Source: F0422 sp003992255 (GTDB lineage: Bacteria; Bacillota; Negativicutes; Veillonellales; Veillonellaceae). From it: a DNA stretch of 64,000 bases. The stretch's first letter is position 1, and the number at the start of each line of letters is the position of its first letter. The stretch lies in the NCBI RefSeq assembly GCF_003992255.1, contig NZ_RQVA01000008.1, forward strand, positions 1 through 64,000, given 5' to 3'. This document shows positions 1-9,228 of the stretch, piece by piece. The notes below the pieces were generated by a model, which did no database searches, was not told the DNA's origin, and saw only the letters and a list, made by a program, of their open reading frames with translations. Made by a program: the position numbers and the translations under genes.

Positions 1-72
<72 letters not shown>

Positions 73-88
73 TGATTAATAAAAGAAG

Positions 89-115
89 AGCACCCAAAAG
101 GGTGCTATTTTTTTA
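89..115 (+). terminator. Rho-independent terminator of the rRNA operon
   Basis: A 7-bp stem AGCACCC/GGGTGCT closes an AAAA loop and is followed by a run of T. It lies directly behind the 5S gene and should end the rRNA operon. Confidence 0.9.
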
Positions 116-159
116 TTAATTTATAAGTTTACATACGAGCAGGACGCCCTGGGATCCCC

Positions 160-600
160 AGTGAACCACTTTTCATAGGAGCGTAGCGACGCATGAAAGT
201 GTGTGAATCGGAGAGTTCCTGGCGTAAGATTTTGGAGCCGCAAAGAGGCGCACAAAATCCACAGCCAGGAACAGGAAGTTGCAAATGACAAGGTACTAAG
301 AGAGCCGTTTCCAGCCAATATGTCTCAAGTAATATCTATGGAAGAATGCCATAGGTCTGGGACCTCCAGTGAACCACTTTCAAAGGAGCAAAGCACGCGC
401 ATAAGCAGGACTCAAGATTTGAAGGAGTGAAGCGACGCGCAAATCTTAGAGTATCGCTTAGTTCCTGACGTAAGATTTTAAAGCCCTAAAAGGGCGAATA
501 AAATCCACAGACAGGAACAAAAGGATAACGGATAAAAGCATTTGCGTAAGATTTTGGAGCCCCAAAGGGGCGTACAAAATCCACAGCTAGGAACAAATAG
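160..600 (+). repeat. Array of related hairpins behind the 5S gene
   Basis: No protein gene is convincing here. Instead there are about six stem-loops sharing an apical motif of the form GGAG(Y)...AARnG...CGC, with different lower stems. Examples are 168-200 (ACTTTTCAT/ATGAAAGT), 215-272 (GTTCCTGGC/GCCAGGAAC outside GATTTTG/CAAAATC), 411-451 (AAGATTTG/CAAATCTT with CTC/GAG), 461-518 (GTTCCTG/CAGGAAC) and 550-581 (GATTTTG/CAAAATC). A weaker copy with no clear right arm starts near 377. The block also repeats longer phrases such as CCAGTGAACCACTTT and GACAAGGTAC, so it looks like two diverged copies of a unit of roughly 240 bp. The stem arms change together between copies, as expected of an RNA or a palindromic repeat family. 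Function unknown. Confidence 0.7.
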
Positions 601-670
601 GAAGTCGCAACTGACAAGGTACAAAGAGATCTCTTTCCACTCAATATATCAAAAGTAATATATATATTAG

Positions 671-694
671 GACACCTGAAGGTGTCTTTTTTTT
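671..694 (+). terminator. Terminator closing the hairpin array
   Basis: GACACC/GGTGTC stem with a TGAA loop followed by eight T. It has no protein gene in front of it, so it most likely ends a transcript covering the 121-660 hairpin array. Confidence 0.85.
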
Positions 695-998
695 ATCTCT
701 ACATATAAAATAACAAATAACAATTCTCATTTTTTGAATTTGCATATTTATGTATATAGTTTTACCCTATAGTATTCTATAGTTTATATCCAATTGACTA
801 CATAGGAATAAGAATATACAATAGTAGACGTTATTATAGCTCTGCATTCAGTAATAACTAGATATTGTCTATAAGCATATGTCGATACATATGTAGTAAA
901 TATAAAATAAAACTATATATTTATAAAATTAGATATAGGTATTATCAATATATTAAACTTCTAGATTAATAATCCAACTATCACAGCAAATAGATATA
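695..998. other. AT-rich intergenic stretch
   Basis: About 300 bases of very AT-rich sequence with short palindromes (for example CTATAG twice around 763-783) and no credible coding frame. I see nothing else I can name before the cysK promoter. Confidence 0.6.
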
Positions 999-1027
999 TT
1001 GTCACTATATATTAAGTAGTATATATT
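999..1027 (+). promoter_or_regulatory. Predicted cysK promoter
   Basis: TTGTCA (999-1004), a 17-bp spacer and TATATT (1022-1027), about 50 bases before the cysK start codon. Read from consensus only. Confidence 0.5.
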
Positions 1028-1077
1028 AACCATCGAGTAGAATACATAAAAAATACAGCAGTAAGGGGGAACCAATC

Positions 1078-2001
1078 ATGTACCAGCACGTAACAGATTT
1101 AATTGGCTCTACGCCATTGGTGGCATTGGATGCTTTCACAAAACTATATCAATTGAATGGTCGTTTATTAGGAAAATTAGAATATTTTAATCCCTTGGGC
1201 AGTGTGAAGGATCGTGTTGCCTATGGAATGATCAAAGAGGGGATTGACTCTGGTGTGATACAAAAAGATACGGTACTCATTGAACCTACTAGTGGTAATA
1301 CGGGGATTGGTCTTGCCTTTGTAGCAGCGCAAATGGGACTTAAATTAATTCTTGTCATGCCGGACACGATGAGTGTGGAGCGTCAACGTATCGTACGAGC
1401 ATTGGGGGCGTTGATTGTGCTTTCACCGGGCATAGAAGGGATGAAAGGAAGTATTCGGGTGGCTGAAGAGTTACAACAAATACATGGCAATGCTTTCATC
1501 TTGCAACAATTTACAAACCCTGCGAATCCTAACACTCATTATGAGACCACAGGTCCTGAGATTTGGAAGGATACGAATGGTGAAGTAGATGTATTTATTT
1601 CATCGATTGGTACAGGTGGAACAGTGACAGGTGTGGGTCGCTATTTAAAAGAGCAAAATCCTGCAGTACAGATTATTGGAGTAGAACCAACTACATCTGC
1701 TGTATTATCTGGCAAAGAAGCTGGGCCTCATGGTATCCAAGGGATTGGAGCAGGATTTATCCCTGATGTATTAGATACTAAGTTGTTAGATAAGATTGTG
1801 ACGGTCTCTACAGAGGATGCCTATACATGTACACGGACCATTGCTAAAACAGAAGGGTTGTTACTTGGTATTTCCTCAGGGGCTGCCTTACAAGCGGCTA
1901 TACAAATTGGTCAGGACCCGGCCTATAAGGATAAGAATATTGTTGTATTGCTACCAGATGGTGGGGAACGATATTTATCAACAGGTATTTTTGATGCTTA
2001 A
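1078..2001 (+). CDS. cysK: Cysteine synthase (O-acetylserine sulfhydrylase)
   Basis: This PLP enzyme makes L-cysteine from O-acetylserine and sulfide. The 307-residue product has the family's full length. The PLP lysine is K44 in the GSVKDR motif, the phosphate-binding loop is TSGNTG (about residues 71-76), and a GTGGT loop lies near residue 178. The ATG is preceded by AAGGGGGA at good distance. It is the first gene of a sulfur-assimilation block: a sulfate transporter and sulfate-activating enzymes follow on the same strand with no obvious terminator in the 255-bp gap. CysK and CysM are hard to separate by eye, so the exact paralog is less certain than the reaction. Confidence 0.92.
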   Translation: MYQHVTDLIGSTPLVALDAFTKLYQLNGRLLGKLEYFNPLGSVKDRVAYGMIKEGIDSGVIQKDTVLIEPTSGNTGIGLAFVAAQMGLKLILVMPDTMSVERQRIVRALGALIVLSPGIEGMKGSIRVAEELQQIHGNAFILQQFTNPANPNTHYETTGPEIWKDTNGEVDVFISSIGTGGTVTGVGRYLKEQNPAVQIIGVEPTTSAVLSGKEAGPHGIQGIGAGFIPDVLDTKLLDKIVTVSTEDAYTCTRTIAKTEGLLLGISSGAALQAAIQIGQDPAYKDKNIVVLLPDGGERYLSTGIFDA

Positions 2002-2256
2002 TACATATTATACTATGGCTCTTAAGCCTGTATTTACAGAGTTGAAATATTTAATGAAATATATGGGAGTACCTTTTCTAGCGGCTAGTAGACTATATAT
2101 GGAATCAGTAGATTTATATACTATGTATTAATAGAGCCTATGGAATTTTATCTAAAGACTAGTTGAGCATATTAAAAACAAGCAGGAGATTGTGAGTAAT
2201 GTTCTGCTAAAGTACACGATAGTAATGTGCCTTAGACATGACGATGGAGGGTATAT

Positions 2257-3282
2257 ATGAAACGAAAACGATATAGAAACTGGCTCATCGCCATGATAGG
2301 GATTGTTACTATAGGGACTTTCACGGGATGTATGAAAGATCCCAAAATAGTAGGTAATGATATACATATTACAAATGTATCTTATGATAGTACCCGTGAG
2401 TTTTATGAAGATTATAACCGATTATTTCGTGAGCATTATAAGGCTATCACTGGAAAGGATGTGCATGTCACGCAATCTCACGGTGGCTCTAGTGCACAGG
2501 CGCGGTCCATCATTGAAGGAAATGATGCCGATATTGTGTCCTTAGGGTCTTCGCAAGACATTGAAATGTTGAACCGTGTGCATTTGCTTGATGCGAATTG
2601 GGAGGATATGTTTCCCAATCATTCGGCTCCTTATACGTCAACTATTGTATTTTTAGTACGTAAGGGTAATCCTCAGCACATACAAGATTGGGCAGATTTA
2701 GAGAGGCCTGGGATTTCCATCGTAGCTCCAGACCCGAAGAGCTCTAGTGCGGCTTGTTGGATATTCATGGCAGCTTGGGACCATGGGCTTAGGGCGTATG
2801 GCACAGAAACAGGTGCGAAAGGCTATGTGAAAGCTCTTTATGACCATGTGAAAGTCTTAGATGCGGGTGCTCGTAGTGCGGCGACGACTTTCGTAGAAAA
2901 TAAGCAAGGGGATGTACTCTTAATTTGGGAAAATGAAGCCTTACAAATTGTGAAGAACTATCCAGGTCAATATGAGCTGGTCACACCTAAAACGAGCATC
3001 GTCGCAGAGCCGAATGTGGCTCTTGTAAAAGGAATTACAGATCGAGATCAAACTACAGAGGTAGCTCGTGATTATATTCAATATTTATACTCTGATGAGG
3101 GGCAGCGGTTGATTGGTTCTTATGGATTTAGACCGTCCAATCCAGCTATCTTAGAAGAGTTTTCTTTGACCTTTAACCACAGGATAGAGTTAACAACTAT
3201 TCATGCCTATGGTGGCTGGGATGCAGTGTATAAAAAGTTTTTTGATGAAGGTGGGGTATTTGATGAAATCTATGGAACATAA
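2257..3282 (+). CDS. Sulfate ABC transporter, substrate-binding lipoprotein
   Basis: This would be the extracytoplasmic receptor that delivers sulfate (or thiosulfate) to the CysTW permease. The 341-residue product begins with a basic N-terminus, a hydrophobic segment and the lipobox FTGC (Cys about residue 25), so it should be a lipid-anchored protein. The mature part follows the Sbp/CysP family, with the SHGGSSAQARSI segment (around residues 73-84) and the GFRPSNP motif near the C-terminus. GGAGGG lies 9 bases before the ATG. It overlaps the start of the permease gene by 20 bases, consistent with translational coupling. Sulfate versus thiosulfate specificity cannot be told. Confidence 0.9.
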   Translation: MKRKRYRNWLIAMIGIVTIGTFTGCMKDPKIVGNDIHITNVSYDSTREFYEDYNRLFREHYKAITGKDVHVTQSHGGSSAQARSIIEGNDADIVSLGSSQDIEMLNRVHLLDANWEDMFPNHSAPYTSTIVFLVRKGNPQHIQDWADLERPGISIVAPDPKSSSAACWIFMAAWDHGLRAYGTETGAKGYVKALYDHVKVLDAGARSAATTFVENKQGDVLLIWENEALQIVKNYPGQYELVTPKTSIVAEPNVALVKGITDRDQTTEVARDYIQYLYSDEGQRLIGSYGFRPSNPAILEEFSLTFNHRIELTTIHAYGGWDAVYKKFFDEGGVFDEIYGT

Positions 3283-4138
3283 GATATCGTGGCTTTCACG
3301 AATTATAAACCCAACATCGACAAGAATTATTCCAGGCATGGGCTTGTCATTGGGCATTACCATTGCCTTATTATCTATCTGTATCATCATTCCTTTGGGG
3401 TCAGTGTTTTCCCATGGGCTGTCATTGCCTTGGGACACGTGGAAGGTATTGCTTACAAAAGCGAATGTAGTACAAGCCTTTACAACTAGTTTATTAACAG
3501 CCGCTATTGCAGCAGCTATCAATGTAGTATTTGGTTTTATCTTGGCTTGGGTTCTGGTGCGCTACACATTTCCAGGGAAAGCCTTACTGAACAGCATGAT
3601 AGAACTTCCTTTTGCACTACCAACAGCGGTGGCTGGGATTACTTTATCGAAACTGTATACTGATACAGGTTGGTTTGGATCTATATTGTCACAGTGGGGG
3701 ATTCACGTGGCTTATAGTCAAATAGGCATTGTGGTAGCCCTCGTATTTGTAGGGATTCCTTTTGTGGTGCGGTCCTTAGAACCAGTGCTTGAAACCTTAG
3801 ATCCTATTTATGAAGAGGCTGCTTTCATGATGGGCTCCAGTAAATTTAGATTGTATCGACAAGTCATTTTTCCTGAATTATTGCCGCCCTTGTTGACTGG
3901 TTTTAGTTTGGCCTTTGCTAGAGGGATTGGCGAATATGGTAGCATCATTTACATTTCAGGAAATAGTTTTAAAAATCACACGCAAGCTGTATCCTATGTG
4001 ATTATGCAAAAATTAAATTATGCCGACTATAGCAGTGCTACGGCCATCGCTATCGTGTTACTAGGCATTTCGTTTTCTATCTTGTTAGTAGTAAATCTAA
4101 TTCAGAATCATCACGCAAAGCGCATTAAAGGGAGGTAA
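3263..4138 (+). CDS. cysT: Sulfate ABC transporter permease CysT (CysU)
   Basis: An inner-membrane permease subunit of the sulfate importer, of the MetI-like family, with about six hydrophobic segments and the EAA-type loop (EEAAFMMGSSKFRLYRQVIF, about residues 184-203) that contacts the ATPase. I start it at the ATG at 3263, 6 bases behind GGTGGGG, giving 291 residues. A longer in-frame extension upstream would lie entirely within the binding-protein gene and lacks a ribosome site. The start overlaps the preceding gene by 20 bases. CysW follows 7 bases after the stop. Confidence 0.9.
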   Translation: MKSMEHKISWLSRIINPTSTRIIPGMGLSLGITIALLSICIIIPLGSVFSHGLSLPWDTWKVLLTKANVVQAFTTSLLTAAIAAAINVVFGFILAWVLVRYTFPGKALLNSMIELPFALPTAVAGITLSKLYTDTGWFGSILSQWGIHVAYSQIGIVVALVFVGIPFVVRSLEPVLETLDPIYEEAAFMMGSSKFRLYRQVIFPELLPPLLTGFSLAFARGIGEYGSIIYISGNSFKNHTQAVSYVIMQKLNYADYSSATAIAIVLLGISFSILLVVNLIQNHHAKRIKGR

Positions 4139-4145
4139 TAAATCT

Positions 4146-4973
4146 ATGAAAGGACGATACGGTTCTACCTTGTTAATTGTATTAGCTTGGGTATTCATTA
4201 TTTTTATGCTCCTTATTCCTATGCTTTCAGTAGTGTTTCAATCTTTATCTTTAGGTTGGCAGTTCTATGTGCAGTCTATTAGCACTGTCTATGTGATGAA
4301 ATCTTTGGGGCTGACCATACTGGTGATGGTCATTGCTATGTTGGTGAGTGCTACCTTTGGAGTGGCGGCTGCCTTTGCGGTATCGAAATTTGATTTTCCT
4401 GGTAAAACATTGATAGCTACTTTGGCAGATATACCTTTTTCCGTATCTCCCGTTATTGCAGGGTTAGCCTTTTTGCTCACTTTCGGTCGATTGGGTTGGT
4501 TGGGGCCATACATCAATCAGTTCAATGCGTGGACAGGTCTAGACATTCGTATTGTCTTTGCTATACCAGGGGTTATCTTGGTGACTGTATTCATGACCAT
4601 GCCCTTTGTATTTCGTGAAATCTTACCAGTCTTGTTGAATCAAGGCCGAGAAGAAGAGGAAGCAGCGGCTTTGATGGGGGCCTCTGGATGGCGTATTTTT
4701 AAGGATATTACCTTTCCTAACATCAAATGGCCTTTGTTGTATGGGATTATCTTGTGTGGGGCCCGGGCTATGGGTGAATTTGGTGCTGTGGCGGCTGTAT
4801 CTAAGGCGAGGGGATCTACTTTCACTTTGCCATTAGAAATCGATGCTCTTTATATGTCTGGTACTGAAAGTGCCGTGGTAGCATCCTTTAGTGTGTCGTC
4901 GGTGCTGATTCTGTTGGCTTTCATCATGATCGCCTTGCGCACCTATGCAGCACATAAAGCTAGCCATCGGTAA
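4146..4973 (+). CDS. cysW: Sulfate ABC transporter permease CysW
   Basis: Second membrane subunit of the sulfate importer, 275 residues with about six transmembrane segments. The EAA loop is visible (EEEEAAALMGASGWRIFKDI, about residues 169-188), followed by the conserved GARAMGEFGAVAAVS segment. It pairs with CysT to form the translocation pore. The ATG follows an AAGGGAGG site by 8 bases. Seven bases separate it from cysT and 35 from cysA, so the transporter genes are one operon. Confidence 0.92.
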   Translation: MKGRYGSTLLIVLAWVFIIFMLLIPMLSVVFQSLSLGWQFYVQSISTVYVMKSLGLTILVMVIAMLVSATFGVAAAFAVSKFDFPGKTLIATLADIPFSVSPVIAGLAFLLTFGRLGWLGPYINQFNAWTGLDIRIVFAIPGVILVTVFMTMPFVFREILPVLLNQGREEEEAAALMGASGWRIFKDITFPNIKWPLLYGIILCGARAMGEFGAVAAVSKARGSTFTLPLEIDALYMSGTESAVVASFSVSSVLILLAFIMIALRTYAAHKASHR

Positions 4974-5008
4974 TAATCATCATCGATACAGGTAGAGGGA
5001 GGAAATGC

Positions 5009-6070
5009 ATGTACGTTAGTTTATCGAATATATATAAAAATTATGGAGACTTTCAGGCGTCGAAAGATGTGTCCTTGTCCATTGAGAAGGGCAGCTTGGT
5101 AGCCCTCTTAGGGCCTAGTGGAAGCGGGAAGACGACTATACTACGAATGATTGCCGGCTTGGAAACACCAGATCGAGGCGATATCTGTATCAATGGGACA
5201 CGGGTCAATACTGTGGCGCCTGCAGATAGAGGGATTGGATTTTTATTTCAAAGTTATGCTTTATTTCGCTATATGACGGTGTTTGATAATATTGCCTTTG
5301 GATTGACCGTGAAGAAAGTGGGCAAAGAGGAAATTCGTCGTCGTGTAACGGAGCTCATCGATCTCATCGGACTTAGTGGCTTAGAAGATAGATATCCGAG
5401 CCAATTATCTGGTGGGCAACGGCAACGGGTTGCCTTTGCGAGAGCTTTGGCACCGAATCCAGATGTGTTGCTCTTGGATGAACCCTTTGCTGCCATCGAT
5501 GCGAAGGTAAAAGAAGAACTTCGTATGTGGTTGCGCAATACGATTCAGCAAATTGGGATTACTACTATCTTTGTGACACATGACCAAGAAGAGGCCTTAG
5601 AAATGGCAGATCAAATTGTGGTGACTAACAAAGGTCGTATTGAACAAGTGGGAACGCCACAGGAGATTTACTGTAATCCAGAGACTCCGTTTGTAGCTAA
5701 GTTCTTAGGTAAGTCTTCTGTCGTAGAAGGATATGACGTGTTAAAAGGCTTTCAGAAAATCGACAATGTAAAAGAAGCCTTAATTCGACCAGAATATATT
5801 AGCATTCATCCCCAAGGGTCATTACACCGCTATCGCAGTGTGGTGGAGCTAGGTTATATTGAACATATTTTATTCAAAGGAAATCGTTTGGAAGTGACCC
5901 TGCGGATTGGTGAGTTAGTATTGGTGGCAAATCATACCATCGATGGGCATGCTTTCAAAGTAGGTGATGCAGTGGATGTGCTGATTTCTAGAATTTGTAT
6001 CTACGATGACAACGCAACGTATCTAGTGGAAAATGAAGGTATGAATACAAGTAGCTTGTTCTATATTTAG
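5009..6070 (+). CDS. cysA: Sulfate ABC transporter ATPase CysA
   Basis: The ATP-hydrolysing subunit that powers sulfate uptake. The 353-residue protein carries Walker A GPSGSGKTT (about residues 35-43), the Q-loop, the ABC signature LSGGQRQR, Walker B LLLDEPF and the switch histidine in THDQEEA. After the nucleotide-binding domain (to about residue 235) comes a regulatory TOBE-like region typical of CysA/PotA importers. GAGGGAGG lies just ahead of the ATG. It is the last transporter gene. An 81-bp gap without a terminator leads into the APS reductase genes. Confidence 0.93.
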   Translation: MYVSLSNIYKNYGDFQASKDVSLSIEKGSLVALLGPSGSGKTTILRMIAGLETPDRGDICINGTRVNTVAPADRGIGFLFQSYALFRYMTVFDNIAFGLTVKKVGKEEIRRRVTELIDLIGLSGLEDRYPSQLSGGQRQRVAFARALAPNPDVLLLDEPFAAIDAKVKEELRMWLRNTIQQIGITTIFVTHDQEEALEMADQIVVTNKGRIEQVGTPQEIYCNPETPFVAKFLGKSSVVEGYDVLKGFQKIDNVKEALIRPEYISIHPQGSLHRYRSVVELGYIEHILFKGNRLEVTLRIGELVLVANHTIDGHAFKVGDAVDVLISRICIYDDNATYLVENEGMNTSSLFYI

Positions 6071-6151
6071 TACGAAACTTTCAAAAGCTATAGATAGAAC
6101 AGAAACAATATATACAAGGGTATATACGCATGGAAAGAAAGGGTGCATAGG

Positions 6152-8020
6152 ATGTTAGGAAAGAAAGAGCGACTGCGCACGGATGTGCTGATTATCGGCG
6201 GAGGGACGGCCGGTTGTTATGCAGCATTAACTATAGGAAAAGCCAGTAATGCCCGTATTATCGTGGCGGAGAAGGCCCATATTAAACGAAGCGGATGTTT
6301 GGCGGCAGGGGTGAATGCCATCAACTGTTATATTTTGCCAAATCGGACGGTTCAAGATTATGTGGACTATGCCACGAAGGATGCGGAGGGTATTGTACGA
6401 GATGACTTGTTGCGTACGATGTGCGAACGAGTGAATGGAACGGTTCATGAGTTAGAACGGTTAGGATTAGTGATTTTGAAAGACGACCAAGGCAACTACG
6501 TAGCTCGTGGGAATCGAAATGTTAAAATCAATGGTGAAAATATTAAGCCCATTTTGGCAAGTGCCGTGGAATCGTTGGAGAATTGTCAAATTATTAACCA
6601 ACTAGTTATCACAGATTATATCGTAAAAGACAATCGCATCTATGGCGCTGTAGGATTCCATAAGGAAACGGGGACCATCTATGAGATTGAAGCCACTTAT
6701 GTAATTTGTGCTACTGGCGGTACCTCTGGGGTTTATAAGCCCAACAATCCAGGATTCTCTCGTCATAAAATGTGGTATTCCCCGTTTAATACAGGGGCGG
6801 GCTATGCTATGGGTATCTTGCAAGGGGCGGAGATGACCACCTTAGAGATGCGGTTCATTGCCCTTCGTTGTAAAGATACTATCGCCCCTACTGGAACCAT
6901 CGCCCAAGGGGTAGGAGCGAAACAAATCAATGGTCTTGGCGAGAACTATGAAAGTGTATACGGTATCACTACTTCGCAACGCGTATACGGTACTGTGCAG
7001 GAACAGGTGGAAGGCAGAGGCCCTTGCTATTTAGGGACGAAGGGGATTTCTCCAGACCAAGAGCAAGACCTTCTGAAAGCCTACCTCAACATGGCGCCAA
7101 GCCAAACGTTGCGTTGGGTAGAACGTGGTCATGGTCCAGCTACAGAAAATGTAGAAATTGAAGGCACAGAACCTTATATCGTAGGGGGTCATACGGCGAG
7201 TGGCTACTGGGTTGATACCCATCGAGAAACGACCATCACTAACCTATTTGCTGCCGGTGATGTGGCAGGAGGAGCACCTCAAAAATATGTCACAGGAGCC
7301 TTAGCAGAAGGAGAAATTGCTGGGGATGAGATTGTGCGACGATACCAAGAGCAAGGTGAAGTACCGTCTGTAGGAAATGAACCGTGGTATCAGAAAGCAA
7401 TTGATGCTATCGTGAAACGATATACTTCACAAATGGGGGCTAACGGAGGTGCTGGTATAAGCCGTGCCAGTGATAGTAACCTACTAACCCATGTGAGGGG
7501 CGAATTTACAGCAGTTAATACCAATGTTGATTCTGTACAAACCAGATCTAACGATAGTGTTGTACAAAACGGCACAAACATTGGTGTTGAACTATCCTAT
7601 ACTAATGCTGATTCTGCATTAGCCCGTATTGAAGAACAGGAACAACGATTGCAAGACATTATGGATGTCTATGCTGGAGGTATCAGCCAAGCCTACAAAT
7701 ACACAGAGAAAAGTTTAGGTGTGGCGAAATCAAAGCTAGAAGCCTTAGCTAAAGATATAGAGCAATTACAAGCGAATACGTTACATGAACTGTCCTACCT
7801 CTATGAACTGCGAGATCGCATTGTGGTGGCCCGAGCTTTAGTGGCGCATTTAGGAGGGCGTAAGGAAACACGTTGGCATAGCTTTGGAGAACATGGTGAT
7901 TACCCGAATTGTAGCGACGACGGATTGGTGTATGTGAACTCCGTTTACAAAGATGGCGAATTTCAGGTTTTTCAACGACCACTAGTAGAAAAGGGGGATA
8001 CCTATGAGCATACAAATTAA
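6152..8020 (+). CDS. aprA: APS reductase alpha-like flavoprotein (AprA family)
   Basis: Predicted to reduce adenylyl sulfate (APS) to sulfite and AMP with its ferredoxin-like partner. The N-terminus has the FAD motif IIGGGTAGCYAA, then the AprA-type RSGCLAAGVNAINCY segment. FAD-binding GDVAGGAPQKYVTGA follows near residue 370. The family belongs to the fumarate reductase/AprA flavoproteins. I take the ATG at 6152 (AAAGGG 9 bases upstream); a GTG three codons earlier is possible. Residues about 428-498 are a low-complexity, Ser/Asn/Thr-rich insert between the FAD part and the helical C-terminus. Context (sulfate transporter before, 4Fe-4S partner and CysDN after) supports APS reductase over fumarate reductase. 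Confidence 0.82.
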   Translation: MLGKKERLRTDVLIIGGGTAGCYAALTIGKASNARIIVAEKAHIKRSGCLAAGVNAINCYILPNRTVQDYVDYATKDAEGIVRDDLLRTMCERVNGTVHELERLGLVILKDDQGNYVARGNRNVKINGENIKPILASAVESLENCQIINQLVITDYIVKDNRIYGAVGFHKETGTIYEIEATYVICATGGTSGVYKPNNPGFSRHKMWYSPFNTGAGYAMGILQGAEMTTLEMRFIALRCKDTIAPTGTIAQGVGAKQINGLGENYESVYGITTSQRVYGTVQEQVEGRGPCYLGTKGISPDQEQDLLKAYLNMAPSQTLRWVERGHGPATENVEIEGTEPYIVGGHTASGYWVDTHRETTITNLFAAGDVAGGAPQKYVTGALAEGEIAGDEIVRRYQEQGEVPSVGNEPWYQKAIDAIVKRYTSQMGANGGAGISRASDSNLLTHVRGEFTAVNTNVDSVQTRSNDSVVQNGTNIGVELSYTNADSALARIEEQEQRLQDIMDVYAGGISQAYKYTEKSLGVAKSKLEALAKDIEQLQANTLHELSYLYELRDRIVVARALVAHLGGRKETRWHSFGEHGDYPNCSDDGLVYVNSVYKDGEFQVFQRPLVEKGDTYEHTN

Positions 8021-8318
8021 TAAGGATACTTGCATCGGTTGCGGTAGATGCCAACAAGTATGCCCGGGGACATTGATCTACAAAGATGAAACGAAGAAAG
8101 CCTACATCGCCTATCCCTCTGATTGTTGGGGCTGTGTGTCTTGCGTGAAAGAATGTCCTGTAGGAGCCATTTCCTTTTTCCTAGGGGAAGATATGGGTGG
8201 CAAAGGCGCCACGATGGTGGTAACAACAGAAGGTCATTTGCTGCATTGGGATATTACGAAAATAGACGGAACTGTGCAGCGAATTACAGTAAATGCAAAA
8301 GAAAGTAATGCCTATTAA
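8004..8318 (+). CDS. aprB: APS reductase beta-like 4Fe-4S protein (AprB family)
   Basis: A 104-residue ferredoxin with two 4Fe-4S motifs, CIGCGRCQQVCPG (about residues 11-23) and CWGCVSCVKECPVG (about 42-55), followed by a short tail. It should pass electrons to the AprA-like flavoprotein. Its ATG overlaps the end of that gene by 17 bases, behind AAAAGGGGG, a strong sign of coupled synthesis. It is shorter than dissimilatory AprB, which has a longer C-terminal tail wrapping AprA. That fits an assimilatory-type enzyme. The electron donor cannot be told from the sequence. Confidence 0.85.
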   Translation: MSIQINKDTCIGCGRCQQVCPGTLIYKDETKKAYIAYPSDCWGCVSCVKECPVGAISFFLGEDMGGKGATMVVTTEGHLLHWDITKIDGTVQRITVNAKESNAY

Positions 8319-8328
8319 GGAGGTTAAT

Positions 8329-9228
8329 ATGAGTCAATTCTCTCATTTAGATGAATTAGAAGCGGAAGCTATATATATTATTCGTGAGGTAGCCGCACAA
8401 TGCGAAAACCCAGTGATGCTATACTCTATCGGGAAGGATAGTTCGGTGATGTTGCATTTGGCGATGAAAGCTTTTTATCCAGCAAAACCACCATTCCCAT
8501 TTTTACATGTGAACACCACTTGGAAGTTCAAAGAAATGATCGACTTCCGTGACAATGTGGCAAAGAAACTAGGCATTGAAATGCTAGAGTACATCAATCA
8601 GGATGGGGTAGATCGTGGTATTAATCCATTCGATTCTGGTGCGGCCTACACAGATATTATGAAAACACAAGCGTTAAAACAGGCTTTGGACAAATACGGA
8701 TTTGATGCAGCCTTTGGGGGTGGTCGTCGAGATGAAGAAAAATCTCGTGCGAAAGAACGTATTTTTTCTTTCCGGAATGAACAACATGCGTGGGATCCAA
8801 AGAACCAACGTCCAGAAATGTGGAAACTGTTTAACACAAAAATCAACAAAGGGGAAAGCATGCGTGTATTCCCCATTTCTAACTGGACAGAAACAGATAT
8901 TTGGCAATATATCAAACGAGAAAATATCGATATCGTGCCATTGTATTTCGCAGCAGAACGACCTGTAGTAGAACGGGATGGCAACTTAATCATGGTTGAC
9001 GATGAACGATTCCGGTTACAAGAAGGAGAAACGGTAGAGAACAAATTAGTTCGATTCCGTACCTTAGGCTGCTACCCATTAACAGGTGGTATTGAATCGA
9101 ATGCGACTACCTTAGATGAAATCATCGAAGAAACATTGAGTGCCGTATCCTCTGAACGAACTACAAGGGTTATCGACAGTGAAGCGGCAGGTAGCATGGA
9201 ACGACGTAAACGGGAGGGCTATTTCTAA
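8329..9228 (+). CDS. cysD: Sulfate adenylyltransferase subunit 2
   Basis: Small subunit of the two-component ATP sulfurylase, which makes APS from sulfate and ATP. The 299-residue protein has the PAPS-reductase-like P-loop SIGKDSSVMLHLA (about residues 35-47) and the conserved AFGGGRRDEEKSRAKERIFS segment. The start is the ATG at 8329, 5 bases behind AAGGAGG; the frame is open further upstream but only inside the preceding gene. The stop codon overlaps the cysN start by one base, so the two subunits are coupled. Confidence 0.95.
   Translation: MSQFSHLDELEAEAIYIIREVAAQCENPVMLYSIGKDSSVMLHLAMKAFYPAKPPFPFLHVNTTWKFKEMIDFRDNVAKKLGIEMLEYINQDGVDRGINPFDSGAAYTDIMKTQALKQALDKYGFDAAFGGGRRDEEKSRAKERIFSFRNEQHAWDPKNQRPEMWKLFNTKINKGESMRVFPISNWTETDIWQYIKRENIDIVPLYFAAERPVVERDGNLIMVDDERFRLQEGETVENKLVRFRTLGCYPLTGGIESNATTLDEIIEETLSAVSSERTTRVIDSEAAGSMERRKREGYF

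Noticed and set aside
203..430. 75-residue open frame across the hairpin array
   Set aside because: It runs through palindromic repeats, has no ribosome site and no protein-like composition.
6152..8020. Flavoprotein as a second fumarate reductase
   Set aside because: The operon with sulfate transport, a double 4Fe-4S partner and CysDN, plus the RSGCLAAGVNAINCY segment, fits AprA better.
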